DNA of 64,000 nucleotides from Doryteuthis pealeii. Its lineage: Eukaryota > Mollusca > Cephalopoda > Myopsida > Loliginidae. The translations under genes and the position numbers were made by a program. Below, piece by piece: positions 45,324 through 56,650 of the stretch (position 1 is the first letter of the stretch; each line of letters opens with the position of its first letter). The stretch spans positions 90,186,987 through 90,250,986 of the forward strand of contig CM042157.1 of the NCBI GenBank assembly GCA_023376005.1, given 5' to 3'. The notes under the pieces are model-generated. The model searched no databases. It saw nothing but the letters and a program-made list of their open reading frames with translations, and was not told the origin of the DNA.

Positions 45324-45551
45324 GTAAAGTTGTCGGAATCAGTCAAACAGCGGTGGAGTCTATCCCTTTTTCACTAGCACTAGACCAAGGAGATTATTTT
45401 AGCGTCTGAGATGGAGCGCCACACCTACCATCAGCTCCTCACTTTACCGTACATATCCCTGTGCTACTCATATGCTGAGTTGGCAAGGGCCAGTAAGTAT
45501 CGAACCAGGAATCTTGTGGTTCCCAGGCAAACACTACTGACTGAGCTAAAA
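45324..45551 (-). mobile_element. SINE-K, minus strand
   Basis: The head at the right end is partly changed (CTCAGTCAGTAGTGTTTG); B box near GGTTCGATACT. The body keeps TAAAGTGAGGAGCTGATGG, and the tail end at the left has lost the GGCGGCCTAA block. Confidence 0.82.
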
Positions 45552-45596
45552 ATAGATAAAGGAAATTATTTTTAGAAAATTATGACTTTTTGCTAC

Positions 45597-45670
45597 AAAA
45601 AGGGCCGGTATCTAACAAGGAGCCTTGTGGTTCCTAGCCGAATGCTTTAACGACTGTGCTATACCGTTCC
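45597..45670 (-). mobile_element. SINE-K head fragment
   Basis: Only the tRNA-like part: minus-strand AGCACAGTCGTTAAAGCATTC and AGGCTCCTTGTTAGATACCGG, lying close to the preceding SINE-K. Confidence 0.65.
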
Positions 45671-45713
45671 TATCATAATATATATATATATATTACTTAT
45701 ATACTAAATCATA

Positions 45714-46007
45714 ATTCGGGAAGCGCGTGGTGTAATGGTTACAGTCATGGGAAATGGACTTGTCGCCCAGAGTTCAAATCCTGGACGTGGTAATTGCATT
45801 TCACTTAGCGCTAATACCCTTGGGAAAGATATGAATCCTACTCTCCCTCCAGCTATGGGTAAATAGTAGGGCAGACTGGGCTCTTTAACCATGGCTAGGT
45901 AACGAGTCTAGGAGAAGGAAAACTCTGAATTCAAATCTGTTAAACTCCGCTTAAGAAATTGACCTTGTGTCGCATCCTACTCGTGCGGAGGGGTTGGTAA
46001 ATATATA
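45714..46007 (+). mobile_element. SINE-T, full length
   Basis: Head GTGGTGTAATGGTTACAGTC, B box AGTTCAAATCC, body with GGGTAAATAGTAGGGCAGAC, end GTGCGGAGGGGTTGGTAAATATAT. Perfect 14-bp target duplication tatactaaatcata (45700-45713; 46008-46021). Confidence 0.92.
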
Positions 46008-46021
46008 TATACTAAATCATA

Positions 46022-46726
46022 TATTTTTGTTGTAGTGCAATCAAATAAATATGGATTGCACTAAATATTTGAGGTTTGGGTTGATATGACACAATACTAG
46101 TTATCAACTTCAGCTATAAAATATATTTGAAGCTGTTGCATATGCATTATATGGGCTTTTTAATTCATTGTAAAATACTTCACAAATATTTCATCTTGTC
46201 ATGAAATAATATTCTAAATTCGAAATAAAGTGATATTTTTATAAATCAACATTTTTTTTTCACACATCTTTAAATATCTTCATTTACACACCAATTATTT
46301 TCTAATCTAAAACATCTGTTCTATGTTCTTTATTTCTAGAGCCCCAGGCACTTCATCTTCATCTTCTAGGTCTGAAGGAATCTCCATAATCAGTGTTACT
46401 TCTGCAAAAGACTTAATATTTTAATTACAGTAAACTAGCATCTTGGTCTTGCTTTTTGAAATTATTTTTATTTATTTATTTTTAATTTTCATCATGAAAT
46501 AACTTGTATCCTTTTATTAGGCATGTCTCATATTTCATCTCTTCCAAAAAAAATTTTGTTGTTGAATATTTGAAAAATATATTTGAAAAAAAAATGTTTC
46601 AATTAAAGTTACTTAGCATTGTCCGAGAGAAAATTCTGTCATTGCTTCATTATCGCAGAAGTTTTAAAAATCTTTTGTTACATTTTATACAATAGACTTT
46701 TCTGATTTACTAAAAGGGTTAAAATA
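46022..46726. other. AT-rich sequence with one copy of a ~62-bp unit
   Basis: 46665-46725 (ATCTTTTGTTACATTTTATA...TTACTAAAAGGGTTAAAAT) recurs at 47778-47840 and 48110-48170. Confidence 0.55.
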
Positions 46727-47768
46727 GCTACTGGCAAAATGAGCCTAAAATGCTTTTTTGACAAAATGACTTTAGCCATCCCTACAGAAAATAATTTACC
46801 AAAAATCAGGGAATTATCGGATTTTAATGAAATTTTCAGTGTTTATTTATCAATGAACGATCTTTATAATGCATTATTCATTTTATTTAAAAACTTTCTC
46901 ATTTTTTTTCAGGTCACTTAATTTTGATGTTGGGGCGTAAAATGTTTTGCGAATTGGTCATTTTCGATACTAATTACAGTATAAATAAAGAGATAAAAGA
47001 CCGAAGTTATGAATAGAAACAAAAAAAAATTTTTTTACGGTTGTTGTTTTATGAGAAAATAAGTACGAAAATCGAAAAAATAAAATGTAAAAAAATAATA
47101 AATAATTTATTTTTTGGAGATTTCTTTTTTACTCATTTCGATAATTATTTAATTAGCTATTATTTTATAAAAGAAAAAATTATACATCAATGTTTTTTCT
47201 GCTTAAAAAGGGGAGCGGGTACATTTTCAATCGAGTTTTTCTTCAAAACTTATTACTTTTTGCGCCTAAAATAAGGTTTGCATTAAGTAGATATTTATTT
47301 TTAGAATCTAAAAATATAACATTTTAAACTTAAATTTTTTTATTTTAAATGAATTTTATATATTAATTTTTCATAGCAAAAATACTAAATTAAAGTTTTG
47401 AAATAAAATCACTGATGCATTATAAAATTCATTAATTGTTAAATCAATACTAAAAATTTCATTAAAATCGGATAATTACCTGATTTTTGGTATTTTTTTT
47501 TCCATCCCAAATGTTATTTTAAAATTGTAAACAAGCGCCTAAAACCATTGAAAAAGAGTCTGAATGGCAGATCACGTCGAAATTGACCAAAACAAATAGT
47601 TTTAAATCTATTAAAAATAAACTGCATATGTAATGATATTTTTCTTTTTTTAATGATGGTTATTATGTTTCTACTTATCGATTTAGACAAAGTTTGACCT
47701 TAAATAATAGATTTAATTATTTCTAATTCGCTTTTAAAATTCCTAGCAGACGACAAAAATGCCAGTCC
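46727..47768. mobile_element. ~1-kb foldback DNA element, copy 2
   Basis: Ends AGCTACTGGCAAAATG and, inverted, GGGACTGGCATTTTTG, next to TA on both sides. Internal ~100-bp inverted repeats at about 46798-46900 and 47395-47495 contain CAGGGAATTATCGGATTTTAATG. Copy 1 is at 25440-26450. It has inserted into a repeated ~62-bp unit whose pieces flank it. The frames inside are short and lack recognised domains. Confidence 0.7.
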
Positions 47769-47833
47769 CTAGGTTAAAATTACTAAAATCTTTTTTGTTA
47801 GATTTTATTCAATAAGCTTTCTGATTTTCTAAA

Positions 47834-48084
47834 AGTAAAGTTATCGGGGTGTCCTAAAGTTGGTATCAGCCAGACAGTGGAGGGAGTCTATCCCTTTTTA
47901 CTAGCACTAGACCAAAGAAATTGTTTTAGAGTCTGAGGTGGAGCACCACACCTACCATCAGCTCCTCACTTTACCGCACAGATCCCCGTGCTACTCAAAT
48001 GCTGAGTTGGCGAGGGCCGGTATCAAACCTGGAACCTTGTGGTTCCAAGTTCGCCGCTCTACCTACTGAGCTAAATTGGCCCTA
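47834..48084 (-). mobile_element. SINE-K, nearly full length, minus strand
   Basis: Head TTAGCTCAGTAGGTAGAGCGG and B box GGTTTGATACC on the minus strand, body complete to CTGATACCAACTTTAGGAC. It sits between two copies of the ~62-bp unit ending GATTTTCTAAAAG. Confidence 0.88.
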
Positions 48085-48783
48085 TTCTGATTAAAAGAGT
48101 TAAAATTAATAAAATCTTTTTTTGTTGAAATTTATTCAATAAACTTTCTGATTTTCTAAAAGGGTTAAAATTACTAAAAGGATAAAAAGTCTCTGCTACT
48201 TCATTTCAAGTTAATTCTTATGGGATGATTTCATTTGAATTTATTAGCTTTCAATATAGAACATGTCTCTTTCATTAAGCAAAATGAGTTATTCTAAACA
48301 GTCATAGGTTAATGCTTTTGCTGTTCCCTTAAGGATTTAAAAATGATTTTCCCATGAATTCATTAGTTTTATTAAGATATTGTTACTCCAATGGGAATGT
48401 CAATAAAAAAGCAATAATTCTCTAAGTTCATAAAAATCCCGAAAATGCTGTGTTAAATCCTTATTATAATTTTTGTAAAATCTTTCTACAAGTGAGATAA
48501 AGTTTAGCATTAGCTAATATCAACTATATCGAGTTTAACTTATTAAAAAAACTATTTAGATTTAAACATTTTTTAAAATCCTAAACAAGGCCAAATTGGC
48601 CACCACTTAACAAAGGTTTATGATGATATGGTGATTAGAGATGTTGTAAATGAATAGGAAGAATTAATGGAGAAAAAAGAAATAGTGAAGATGGATTATG
48701 AATGTATTAATAGATATCTGTTAATCTTTTATACATGGTATTATACAATGATTGTAGTATTTATTTGTTAAATAATAAATCCA
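48085..48783. other. AT-rich sequence, nothing recognised
   Basis: Apart from the ~62-bp unit at 48110-48170, no feature was seen. Confidence 0.45.
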
Positions 48784-49368
48784 CGCCCTGTCGGTGGGGC
48801 GTTAGAATGCACCTCTGCAGAGGGGTAAGACTCCCCCAATGGGGCCACCTGTTGGCCGTGGGTGGCGACCCGTGATGCTTAAGGATAGAGCCCAGGTGGA
48901 TGAGCAATTCATGACATGCAATACTCCACTTTGGCCCTATCTTGGGCTAGACAGGTGGTCGGAGAGGCCCCATCCGATCAATCGGCAGGTCACGTCAAGC
49001 CCTAGCACCTACATGATTTTCCCAACCCTATTGCCCTTATGGCAAGCTCCAACCCCTTTTTATCATATCGGTGCTAGAAGGCGGTGGCTGTGGGCCTACA
49101 TGTCCTGGGAATGACGTTAAACTCTATCTGATGGTGAGGTTCCAGTTTTGGAGGTTTGGGGAATGTGGAGCACCCCTTCATCACCATTGCTCCCTGGTCC
49201 ACTCTGACCCAGAGTGGTAGTACCTGTTAGAGTCCCATCTATGGGTTAAATAGAACAAATGTATTTATAAAAAATTGTATTATCCATTAAGAATTGATTT
49301 ATTTCAAAACTTTATTGGCATTAAATGACCCACTGAGGTTGATATGCCGTAAAACAAAACAAACAAAC
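48784..49368 (+). mobile_element. Family R retroposon, full length, copy 8
   Basis: Standard start with a ~7-bp deletion near 48810. Perfect 10-bp target duplication aataaatcca (48774-48783; 49369-49378). The shared frame is open for 91 codons (48839-49114). Confidence 0.92.
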
Positions 49369-49378
49369 AATAAATCCA

Positions 49379-50389
49379 ATTTATGACCTGTTTTAATCAA
49401 TAATTTTTATCTTCTGCCTTGTCAATGTACATTCCTTCTTCTAGCTTTTGATGCCATAGCCTTTGTTCTATAAAAAATAAATAAAAAAGTTTTGTCTGTA
49501 CTTTAATACTATCTTTTAGCCATTCTTTCAAGTTCATGGTTATAGTGTCAGAGATAAAATACATATCTAATATTTTATAAACTGCTTTAAACAGTTTTCT
49601 ATTCCCAGCGTCTTGGTCTTGCTTCTTCCTTAATCTATCTATAGAAATTTAGAATAATCTTCAATTACTGTACATACTCACGAATAGGTTGCACCCCTAA
49701 TTTGTGGTTGTCAAAGCGGGTAGTTGTGGTTGACGTGCAGATTGGTTGCATTACAGAGGCTTGTCACACAACCTATTCTCACATAAAACTTACCAAATAT
49801 TCACCTTTGGTTTCAAGACTTTGCTTACAAATATTAGATCTAGAACACTTTGTGAAATGTAAACAGCCTCTTCTAGGATTTGAACTTGGTCGCTGTATCC
49901 ATTTCCTATAATGATAACCATTACACAATGAGCACATCCTCAAAATATCATGTAAACAACAAAAAAAAGATGTATTTAGTTGTCCAAAGAAGTTTTTGAT
50001 AGTGCTTCAAAATACTTTAATTTTATTGTTATGATTTAATGTTTAAGACCCATGTCAAGTTTGGAGCAATTTTTGCATTCACATTACTTGAAAATAGAAA
50101 TTTATGAATTAATGTTTTAGATTTTATCATATCATTTATAAATTCATTGAACTATTAATGTAAAACAATATACTTACACTTTATATTTTTCCTTTAGAAA
50201 GTAAAAGCTAACAAGCATTTAAAGATATCAACTTTTGTGTTCTTGATGTTGCTACCAAAATTTTCCTTTTTTTCAATTATACAGCTAATAAGAAAAGAGG
50301 AAAATCTTATTTCTTCAGAAAATAGTAATAGAAAAAAGTAATTTCTCTAAATGTTTGAGATGAGGCTTGAAGATTAGTGTAACGTTGTG
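49379..50389. other. AT-rich sequence with a SINE-T head fragment
   Basis: 49850-49930 on the minus strand resembles the SINE-T head (TGTAATGGTTATCATTATAGG, AAGTTCAAATCCTAGA). The rest is unrecognised. Confidence 0.5.
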
Positions 50390-50960
50390 GTATTTTCACA
50401 GAACCAAAATGATATATGTAACGTAGCGGTATCTGTTGTATTCACGATACCCAAAGCTGACATAAGTAACATAGTGGTATATGTTGTGTAGCGGGTCTCT
50501 TCCACATGCCTCCAAATTCACGACTCTAAAAAGACGTTCTGCACGTGGCGGTCATCTTATCGATAAAAAGTACAACGCGAGAAATATATCGTCACAAGCT
50601 GGTTAGCTTTTATTTCCAGGGTTCGTCTCGTGGGCTGTGTCGGAGAGGAGGAAAGGCAGAGAGAAAGAGAGAAAAAAAACACTGCTAGATTATTGTGATC
50701 CCATAAGGTCCGTACCCTACGACGTCGGGAAGCACAAAGAGCTGGTATTTTTCTTTGTCGTTCCACGTCACCACATGACTTCCGGTTCCGGTCAACACCC
50801 AAAAAGAAGGTTCCCGAGTCCGAGAAGAAATACCGAAGAAGGCCGGAGGGCATATCGGCCGAAATGTTGTACAAATAACAATGAAGATGGGGACAATAGT
50901 CCGAATAAAGCAGATAATACTAAAAAAGTAATTGTTTATATACCAACCAAATCAGTTTAT
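50390..50960 (+). mobile_element. Unclassified retroelement end with a stem-loop shared with 56545
   Basis: 50820-50930 (CGAAGAAGGCCGGAGGGC, CGGCCGAAATGTTGT, AACAATGAAGATGGGGAC, AATAGTC) aligns with 56555-56640. The GGCCG...CGGCC-GAAA hairpin is of a type common near ends of Penelope-like elements. The frame 50637-51035 is less AT-rich but has no domain I recognise. A decayed trace may lie at 59480-59560. Confidence 0.5.
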
Positions 50961-51429
50961 TTGAATAATGTTAATTTCACAGATCACCATATGACTATTT
51001 ACATATGTACACAGGTGATTCGAATATATTTATGACACTTTCTTTGCCAAGCAAAGAAAACTAAAGTGTTAAAACCTTTATTAGCCTGATATACATCTGG
51101 TTAATAAGCCAATATAACAACCTCTTTCAATTTTCTCACTCTCCAACGCTGCTTCCTGTCAATTATGAAGATCTTATTCCAGATCTGCCTTAGCAGATTT
51201 TTCTACCTATGATTTTCTTATGTATAGAGTTTGACTTTAAGAGAACAAATTGTTTCCTCTCTACATGCATTTGTATGTTTTTGTTAAATCGTTCTTTAAT
51301 AAAGAGTGAAAATAAACTCACCTTGATATTGTAATGTTGACAAACCCATTGATTCTGTTCTGTTGTGGCTCTTATATAGGGAACGTTTTCTTTCAAAACA
51401 TAATTGGTGATATTGACAGTTTGCAGAAT
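50961..51429. other. AT-rich sequence, nothing recognised
   Basis: No coding potential or repeats recognised. Confidence 0.45.
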
Positions 51430-51492
51430 AGACTTGCCAAAATGTGGTAAGATATAGACAATATCATCATTGGCAAATTCAGTCTCGAAAGA

Positions 51493-52140
51493 CTATGATA
51501 AAAGTTTTTGTGTGACCCTGAAGTTGCAGCGCCTCCTGTGACTATGAAGTCCGATGTTTGAGAAACATTCTCGACCACAGATTTTGCATTTGTAGGTTGT
51601 CCCTGTAGATGATGTTCTGATTCTTTGTTGCCATTGCATTCTTATGGATCTCTTAGCTTCATGATGTTGTATCAGGGTGACTTCTGACATGTACAGTCCT
51701 CTATGGAGATTCTGCCACCACCGAGGGCGGTCTTGAGCCAAATTTTGCCAGCTGGAAAGGACAATGCCAAAGCACCTGAGATCATTTTTGCAGACGTCCT
51801 TGAATCGCAGTAGGGGGCGACCAATCTGTCTTTTACCAGATGTTAGTTCTCCATACAGGATGTCTTTCGGGATTCGTCCATCATCCATCCGACGTACATG
51901 ACCCAACCATCGGAGACAACGTTGTCTCAGTAGAGAGTACAGGCTGGGGAGTTGAGCTCTCTCTAGGACTGCTGTGTTAGTGATCCTGTCCCTCCAGGTG
52001 ATGCCCAGTACACGTCTAAGGCAGCGAAGGTAAAAGTTATTTAGCCGCCGCTCTTGGTGGGAGTATAAGGTCCATGTTTCACTTCCATACATGAGGGTGC
52101 TGATAACACATGCCCTATACACTTGTACCTTTTGTACGGA
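51493..52140 (-). pseudogene. LINE-B C-terminal domain, open for 209 codons, 5'-truncated
   Basis: On the minus strand the frame starts within VQKVQVYRACVISTLMYGSETWTLY and continues through FYLRCLRRVLGITWRDRITN, RCLRWLGHVRRMDDGRIPKDILYGEL, GRPLLRFKDVCKNDLR and DRPRWW. It ends with a putative zinc finger CKICGRECFSNIGLHSHRRRC (C-x2-C, H-x4-C). This is the well-known tail of non-LTR retrotransposon ORF2 proteins (RTE/CR1-like clades in invertebrates and fish). The fingers, palm and endonuclease are missing, so no active enzyme results. The listed start M is internal. The absence of stops suggests recent insertion. Confidence 0.92.
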
Positions 52141-52602
52141 TAGTGAGCTATCAATTGATATATCAATTCTGTTATTAATGTTTCCCTTTTTTCCACTTAA
52201 GTTTGCATTTTATTTATAAAACTTAAAAAAAAAAAAATCCAAATACTCTTTAGTCATTTTCATAAGATATTCTCATAGATATCGTTACATTGCCCATTTC
52301 CTTTGCTGCTTCATTCTGATTCATTCATGAATATTGATAAAAGTTCTTATCATTCTCACTTTACAAAAACTGGGCTTAATATATCAGATGAGTATAATCA
52401 AATTATATTCAGAAGAAGAAATGCACATATGTTAACTATGATTCTTACATATACACAAAGGTATGTGGCTACTTACTTGCCAAAGTTCATATGATATTGA
52501 AACATTTCTACCAAAATTTTCTCAAACCTTGATTCATTAAAAGAGGAAGAAAAAATAAATAGGGATGCCTATAAGTGATATTTTTTTTTCCAATCTATTC
52601 TT
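52141..52602. other. AT-rich sequence, nothing recognised
   Basis: No feature recognised. Confidence 0.45.
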
Positions 52603-52617
52603 ATATTAATAACTATA

Positions 52618-52904
52618 GGAAGCGCGTGGTGTAATGGTTAAAGTCTTGGGAAATGGACTTGTTGCCCCGAGTTCAAATCCTGGACGTGTAATTGCATTTT
52701 ACTTAGCACTAATACCCTTGGGAAAGGTATGAATCCTACTCTCCCTCCAGCTATGGGTAAATAATAGGGCAGACTGGGCTCTTTAACCATGGCTAGGCAA
52801 CCGGTCTAGGAGAAGGAAAACTCTGAATTCAAACATGATAAACTCCGCTTGATAAATTGACCTTGTGTCGCATCCTGCTCGTGCGGAGGGGTTGGTAAAT
52901 ATAT
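52618..52904 (+). mobile_element. SINE-T, full length
   Basis: Same structure as 45714-46007. Target duplication atattaataactata / atattaataagtata (52603-52617; 52905-52919), 15 bp with one difference. Confidence 0.92.
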
Positions 52905-52998
52905 ATATTAATAAGTATAGAAAAAGAATGATTTATTTTCATGATTTTTGTGATACATTCATTCTTTCATATTACACAATATCTTCATCTGTAATTCA

Positions 52999-53423
52999 TC
53001 TATACATATATAAAGGAAAGTTGTGTGTATGTATGTATGTATGTATATGTATGTATGTATGTATGTCCGGAGGAAGCTACGATAATAAAAAAAATTAAAA
53101 ACAAAGTAAATATATATGCACTTTCACTATCACCAGATCTTTGTTTTTGTGCAATTATAATGAAGATTTTATTCATATTTGGGAAGATATTTGTATAGTA
53201 ACAGAAGGTAATTGAAATATAATATTGATTGATTGAATTAATCGCCTCATTTATATTGTATCTTTTTTTTTTTTTTTTTTTAATTGAATTAAAATTTCTT
53301 ACGTGGGGATTTTTATGGGGCATCCAGTGAGGATCCAACTTGTGATAGGTAATAATGGATCTGCGAGACTAACTTTTTAAAAAATCCCCATCTACTTTGG
53401 CGATGCCGGGTAGCCACTTCTAG
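52999..53423 (+). mobile_element. Hel-2 non-autonomous Helitron
   Basis: Begins A|TCTATACATATATAAAGG and ends GGCGATGCCGGGTAGCC, a few bases, CTTCTAG|T. These are Helitron 5' TC and 3' CTAG ends with a GC-rich hairpin just before the end, inserted between A and T. It contains a (TATG)n microsatellite (53026-53068) and a T run (53263-53281). No Rep/helicase gene. Confidence 0.85.
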
Positions 53424-53573
53424 TTTGCTATAAATAGTAATGAAATATGAAATTATGTAACCTTGGTTGAATTAACTACACTGATAGAAAGTAAAAATGC
53501 AACACCTTAAATTTGTTTCAATTTACTCAAGATTAAACATAAAGGTAATATAGTTATTTACTAAGCTTAGATT

Positions 53574-53654
53574 TGGCAGTACCCAGTGAGAAACGAACTC
53601 ACTAACAATGGTCTGCTAAGCTAGCTTGCTAACCATTAGGCTACATGAGGTGCC
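53574..53654 (-). repeat. tRNA-like sequence
   Basis: On the minus strand it starts GGCACCTCATG and contains A-box-like TAGCCTAATGGTTAGC and B-box-like GAGTTCGTTTCTC; it ends GGGTACTGCC. The first and last bases pair only in part. More likely a tRNA pseudogene or SINE head than a working tRNA gene. Confidence 0.45.
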
Positions 53655-54744
53655 TATAAAGGTAACATTACAATAAATGATCACATATACAAATCAATTT
53701 ATGTACAGTTTTGAAAATAAGATTGTTTTCTAATCTTTTTTTCATTTTTTTTTTTTTTTTTTTTTTCAACAGTACTCAGACCCCTTATTAATACACTGTA
53801 TATCCTCCTTAAGTATTCACACAGGTTTGTATTCTCACATACATACACAGATGGTGCACTGGTATGACCATGACTTTGTCACAAGATGGCCAAAGACTTT
53901 GAAAATCTTATCAAAATATTTACTACCCTTGACATGCACATAACAGCCCCAAATCATCCTATAGGGTATTGCAATTTTATTTTCTGTCAGTATAGATTGT
54001 TTCTTTTGAAAGGAATTTTAGCTTCTTGTTTTACATTTTAATGAATAGTGAACTATGAGAATTCATATAATTGGTGAATTGTTTGAATGTTTAATTCAGA
54101 ACAAAGTCTGATTCATTTTTTTTTGTCTTCATATATCTTTTGAAAAATATCTTGGTTATATTGTTAAAAGCAAAAACATAAAAATATAACTAAAATTACA
54201 TTTTTTGCCTGTTATGTTCTATTTCCAAGTTTTGTAAATATTTAAAAAAAAAAAAATCTTTTGTTTTATTTCCAAGTTTTAATGAAATCTTTTGTTTTTA
54301 AACAAAATGACTAAGTTCTTTTTGATTTTATTGTAATTGAAATAATAACAGCTGAGATATCTCGGATATAGGATTTATAACTTATGATGTACTTAATGGC
54401 AAATAAACAGCTTAATTTACTTTTAGCTTTCTAGAGACCATAAAAGGATTGGTAAAGTTCAAAGTTAATTCATAAGCACCAAAAAGAATTTATACAAGTG
54501 TAGCCTTTTTTTTATTTATTTTTAAAATTTATTTTAAAAAAATTTTTAATTTAAAAAAAAATAGATTTAAACTATAAAATCATGTTAATATTTTTTTAAA
54601 TTCACTTTAACCCTTTCACTGCTAAAGGGTTAAAGTGAATAAAAAAAATAGTTTAAATACTGTTGCATTAACAGTAGTTAAACTCCTAAGGTAATGTCAT
54701 GTGCAAATATAGTTCATTCATTCTATATTACATGTGCTATCCTT
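53655..54744. other. AT-rich sequence with a short perfect hairpin
   Basis: 54600-54640 forms ATTCACTTTAACCCTT / AAGGGTTAAAGTGAAT around an eight-base loop. The rest is AT-rich without recognised features. Confidence 0.6.
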
Positions 54745-55470
54745 TCACTATTAGTCCAGAATCTGTTAACTCTTTAAAAATAAATATATAGAATAAAAAA
54801 AAAAAAAAGGCTACATTTTTCAAGCAAGAAAAAGTTTTATATTTAGGCATAGATTTGACCTACAGGAAATTGGTATTTTTATGGTTATTTTAAAGTTTTA
54901 AACTAATTTTAAAAATTTTTTTAAATGTGGAACTAGGAATGACTAAAAATTGAAAAAATGAGGAAACAAAAGGGTTGTGTTAATTATCTTTTTAATATAT
55001 TCATTACCAATAGTCACCAAAATGTTAACCTTCTTTGTCTTCAGTTAGCGGACAGTCTGACTCAATAGAGACAATAAGAGTAATCCCAATGTTAAATCTA
55101 GAAGGAAGTCCCAACTGCATATACATTTCATACTTCACCATTCTTCCAAAATCTCCTTTAACTAAACTGATGTCAAAATTGATACTCATATTAATGCCTT
55201 AACCCAGAATGTTTGTATCCATTTACCAAAACTAATATTTTGGGGGTGAACACTTGAAATCCAAATAAAGGCATACACCATCAGTCTCAGAGAGAATGAC
55301 AGATGTCTGCTACAATTACCAATTTCCTGTAGGTCAAATTATTTTCTAAATATAAAACCTTTTCTTGCTTGAAAAATGTAACCTCTTTTTTTTTTTCTAT
55401 TATATATTTATTTTTAAAGAGTTGATAATAGTTAACAGATTCTGGACTAATAGTGAAAGAGTCAATTGAA
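54745..55470. repeat. Inverted repeat, ~140-bp arms, ~440-bp spacer
   Basis: 54745-54880 and 55315-55470 are reverse complements through CACTATTAGTCCAGAATCTG, TTTTCAAGCAAGAAAA and GACCTACAGGAAATTGGTA blocks. The spacer is not recognised. Probably a foldback element. Confidence 0.82.
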
Positions 55471-55675
55471 AACAGTATAAGCTTTCTTTGCTTACTCTTT
55501 TATTAATATAAATATAATGAGCCTTCTTCACCATTTTAACTCTTTGGATAACAAATTGCTTAGCAACAACCATTACAGGAAATTTCACACTTCTTTTTAT
55601 TGCTTTCAAAATCATATTACTCATGACATTTTCAAATTTTATATTATGTAATTCTATTCTGTATTCGTTTCATAT

Positions 55676-56090
55676 CATCATCATGTCGCACATCTCTCGC
55701 CAACTTTCCCTATCATTCATTGCCCCTGGGAGGTCCTCTGCACAGCAACCAGCATCCTCACATAGTTGGTCAATGTAGGTCCTTGGTGGGCGCCCCACGT
55801 TTGCATGTCCATGTGTTGGCTTCCACAGGAGAACGTCGCTTATGAGCTCTTCCTTGCTTCTCCAGCAGTGTCCTGCATGCCTTGTCCATCTCACTCGGAT
55901 GGTTTGTGAGATGGTGTGCAGGTGGCCGTACAGTTGCTTCCTTGTGGGGTGCTGTTTCTACGACTTGTTCAAGACTGCACGCAGTATTCTTGTGCAGCTC
56001 CCATCTAGCTTATTCTCAAGGCACTTCATTAAAGTCCAAGTGGTGCAGCCATACAGCAGCACTGATATAACCACAGCCTGGATGTGTTTC
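55676..56090 (-). pseudogene. LINE-A C-terminal fragment
   Basis: On the minus strand: QAVVISVLLYGCTTWTL-KCLENKLDGSCTRI, then with shifts KQHPTRKQLYGHLHTISQTI and RWTRHAGHCWRSKEELISDVLLWKPTHGHANVGRPPRTYIDQLCEDAGCCAEDLPGAMNDRESWREMCDMMM. The last ~75 codons (55670-55894) are open. Tail ATGATGATGA (55676-55685). It is 5'-truncated. Confidence 0.9.
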
Positions 56091-56339
56091 ATATAAGTGA
56101 TTTAATTCCAGTAATTTTATGTTTAAATTCTTCTTTAGCTCGTATCAATAAGTTTCAACTGTGCATATCTGCCTTGATTGTAATGTTTAGCCAGCTAGGC
56201 TAATGGACCATGTCAGTTTGATTTTCACTGGGTATCCTATATTTCTGACCATAATAATCTAAATTTAGCGAATGACATTTTAAACTTGCAAATGTTTTAT
56301 ATGCAATAAATAACCAAAAGTTAGTTTTAAAAAATCAGC

Positions 56340-56650
56340 TTGTGCCATGTGTCCAACTGGACAGTCATCTCTAGGTTGCAGGTTCCATCCTGGCCAAGGG
56401 CGATAATAACATAGAATACTTAACACAGCTTAATACTTGTACCCGGTCATCGTTAACGGAATGCGAACAGTCTACTCCTGTGGATTTAAAGGGTTCAGTT
56501 TGAAGTTTTGTGAAGGCTCCCAAGTTCAACAAGAAGATTCCTGATTTTGACATGAAGCACCTGAAGAAGGCCAGAGGACACATCGGCTGAAACATTGTGT
56601 ATATAACAATAAAGATGAGGACAATAGTCTGAATAATCCAAATAATCAAG
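56340..56650 (+). mobile_element. Composite retroposon with tRNA-like start and a shared 3' stem-loop
   Basis: 56370-56400 has a B-box-like GCAGGTTCCATCC. 56545-56640 matches 50830-50930 (CTGAAGAAGGCCAGAGG, ATCGGCTGAAACATTG, AACAATAAAGATGAGGAC). I cannot name the family. Confidence 0.5.

Noticed and set aside
50637..51035. 132-codon frame in a less AT-rich stretch
   Set aside because: No recognisable domain, charged low-complexity composition, and its region contains a repeat end shared with 56545-56640.
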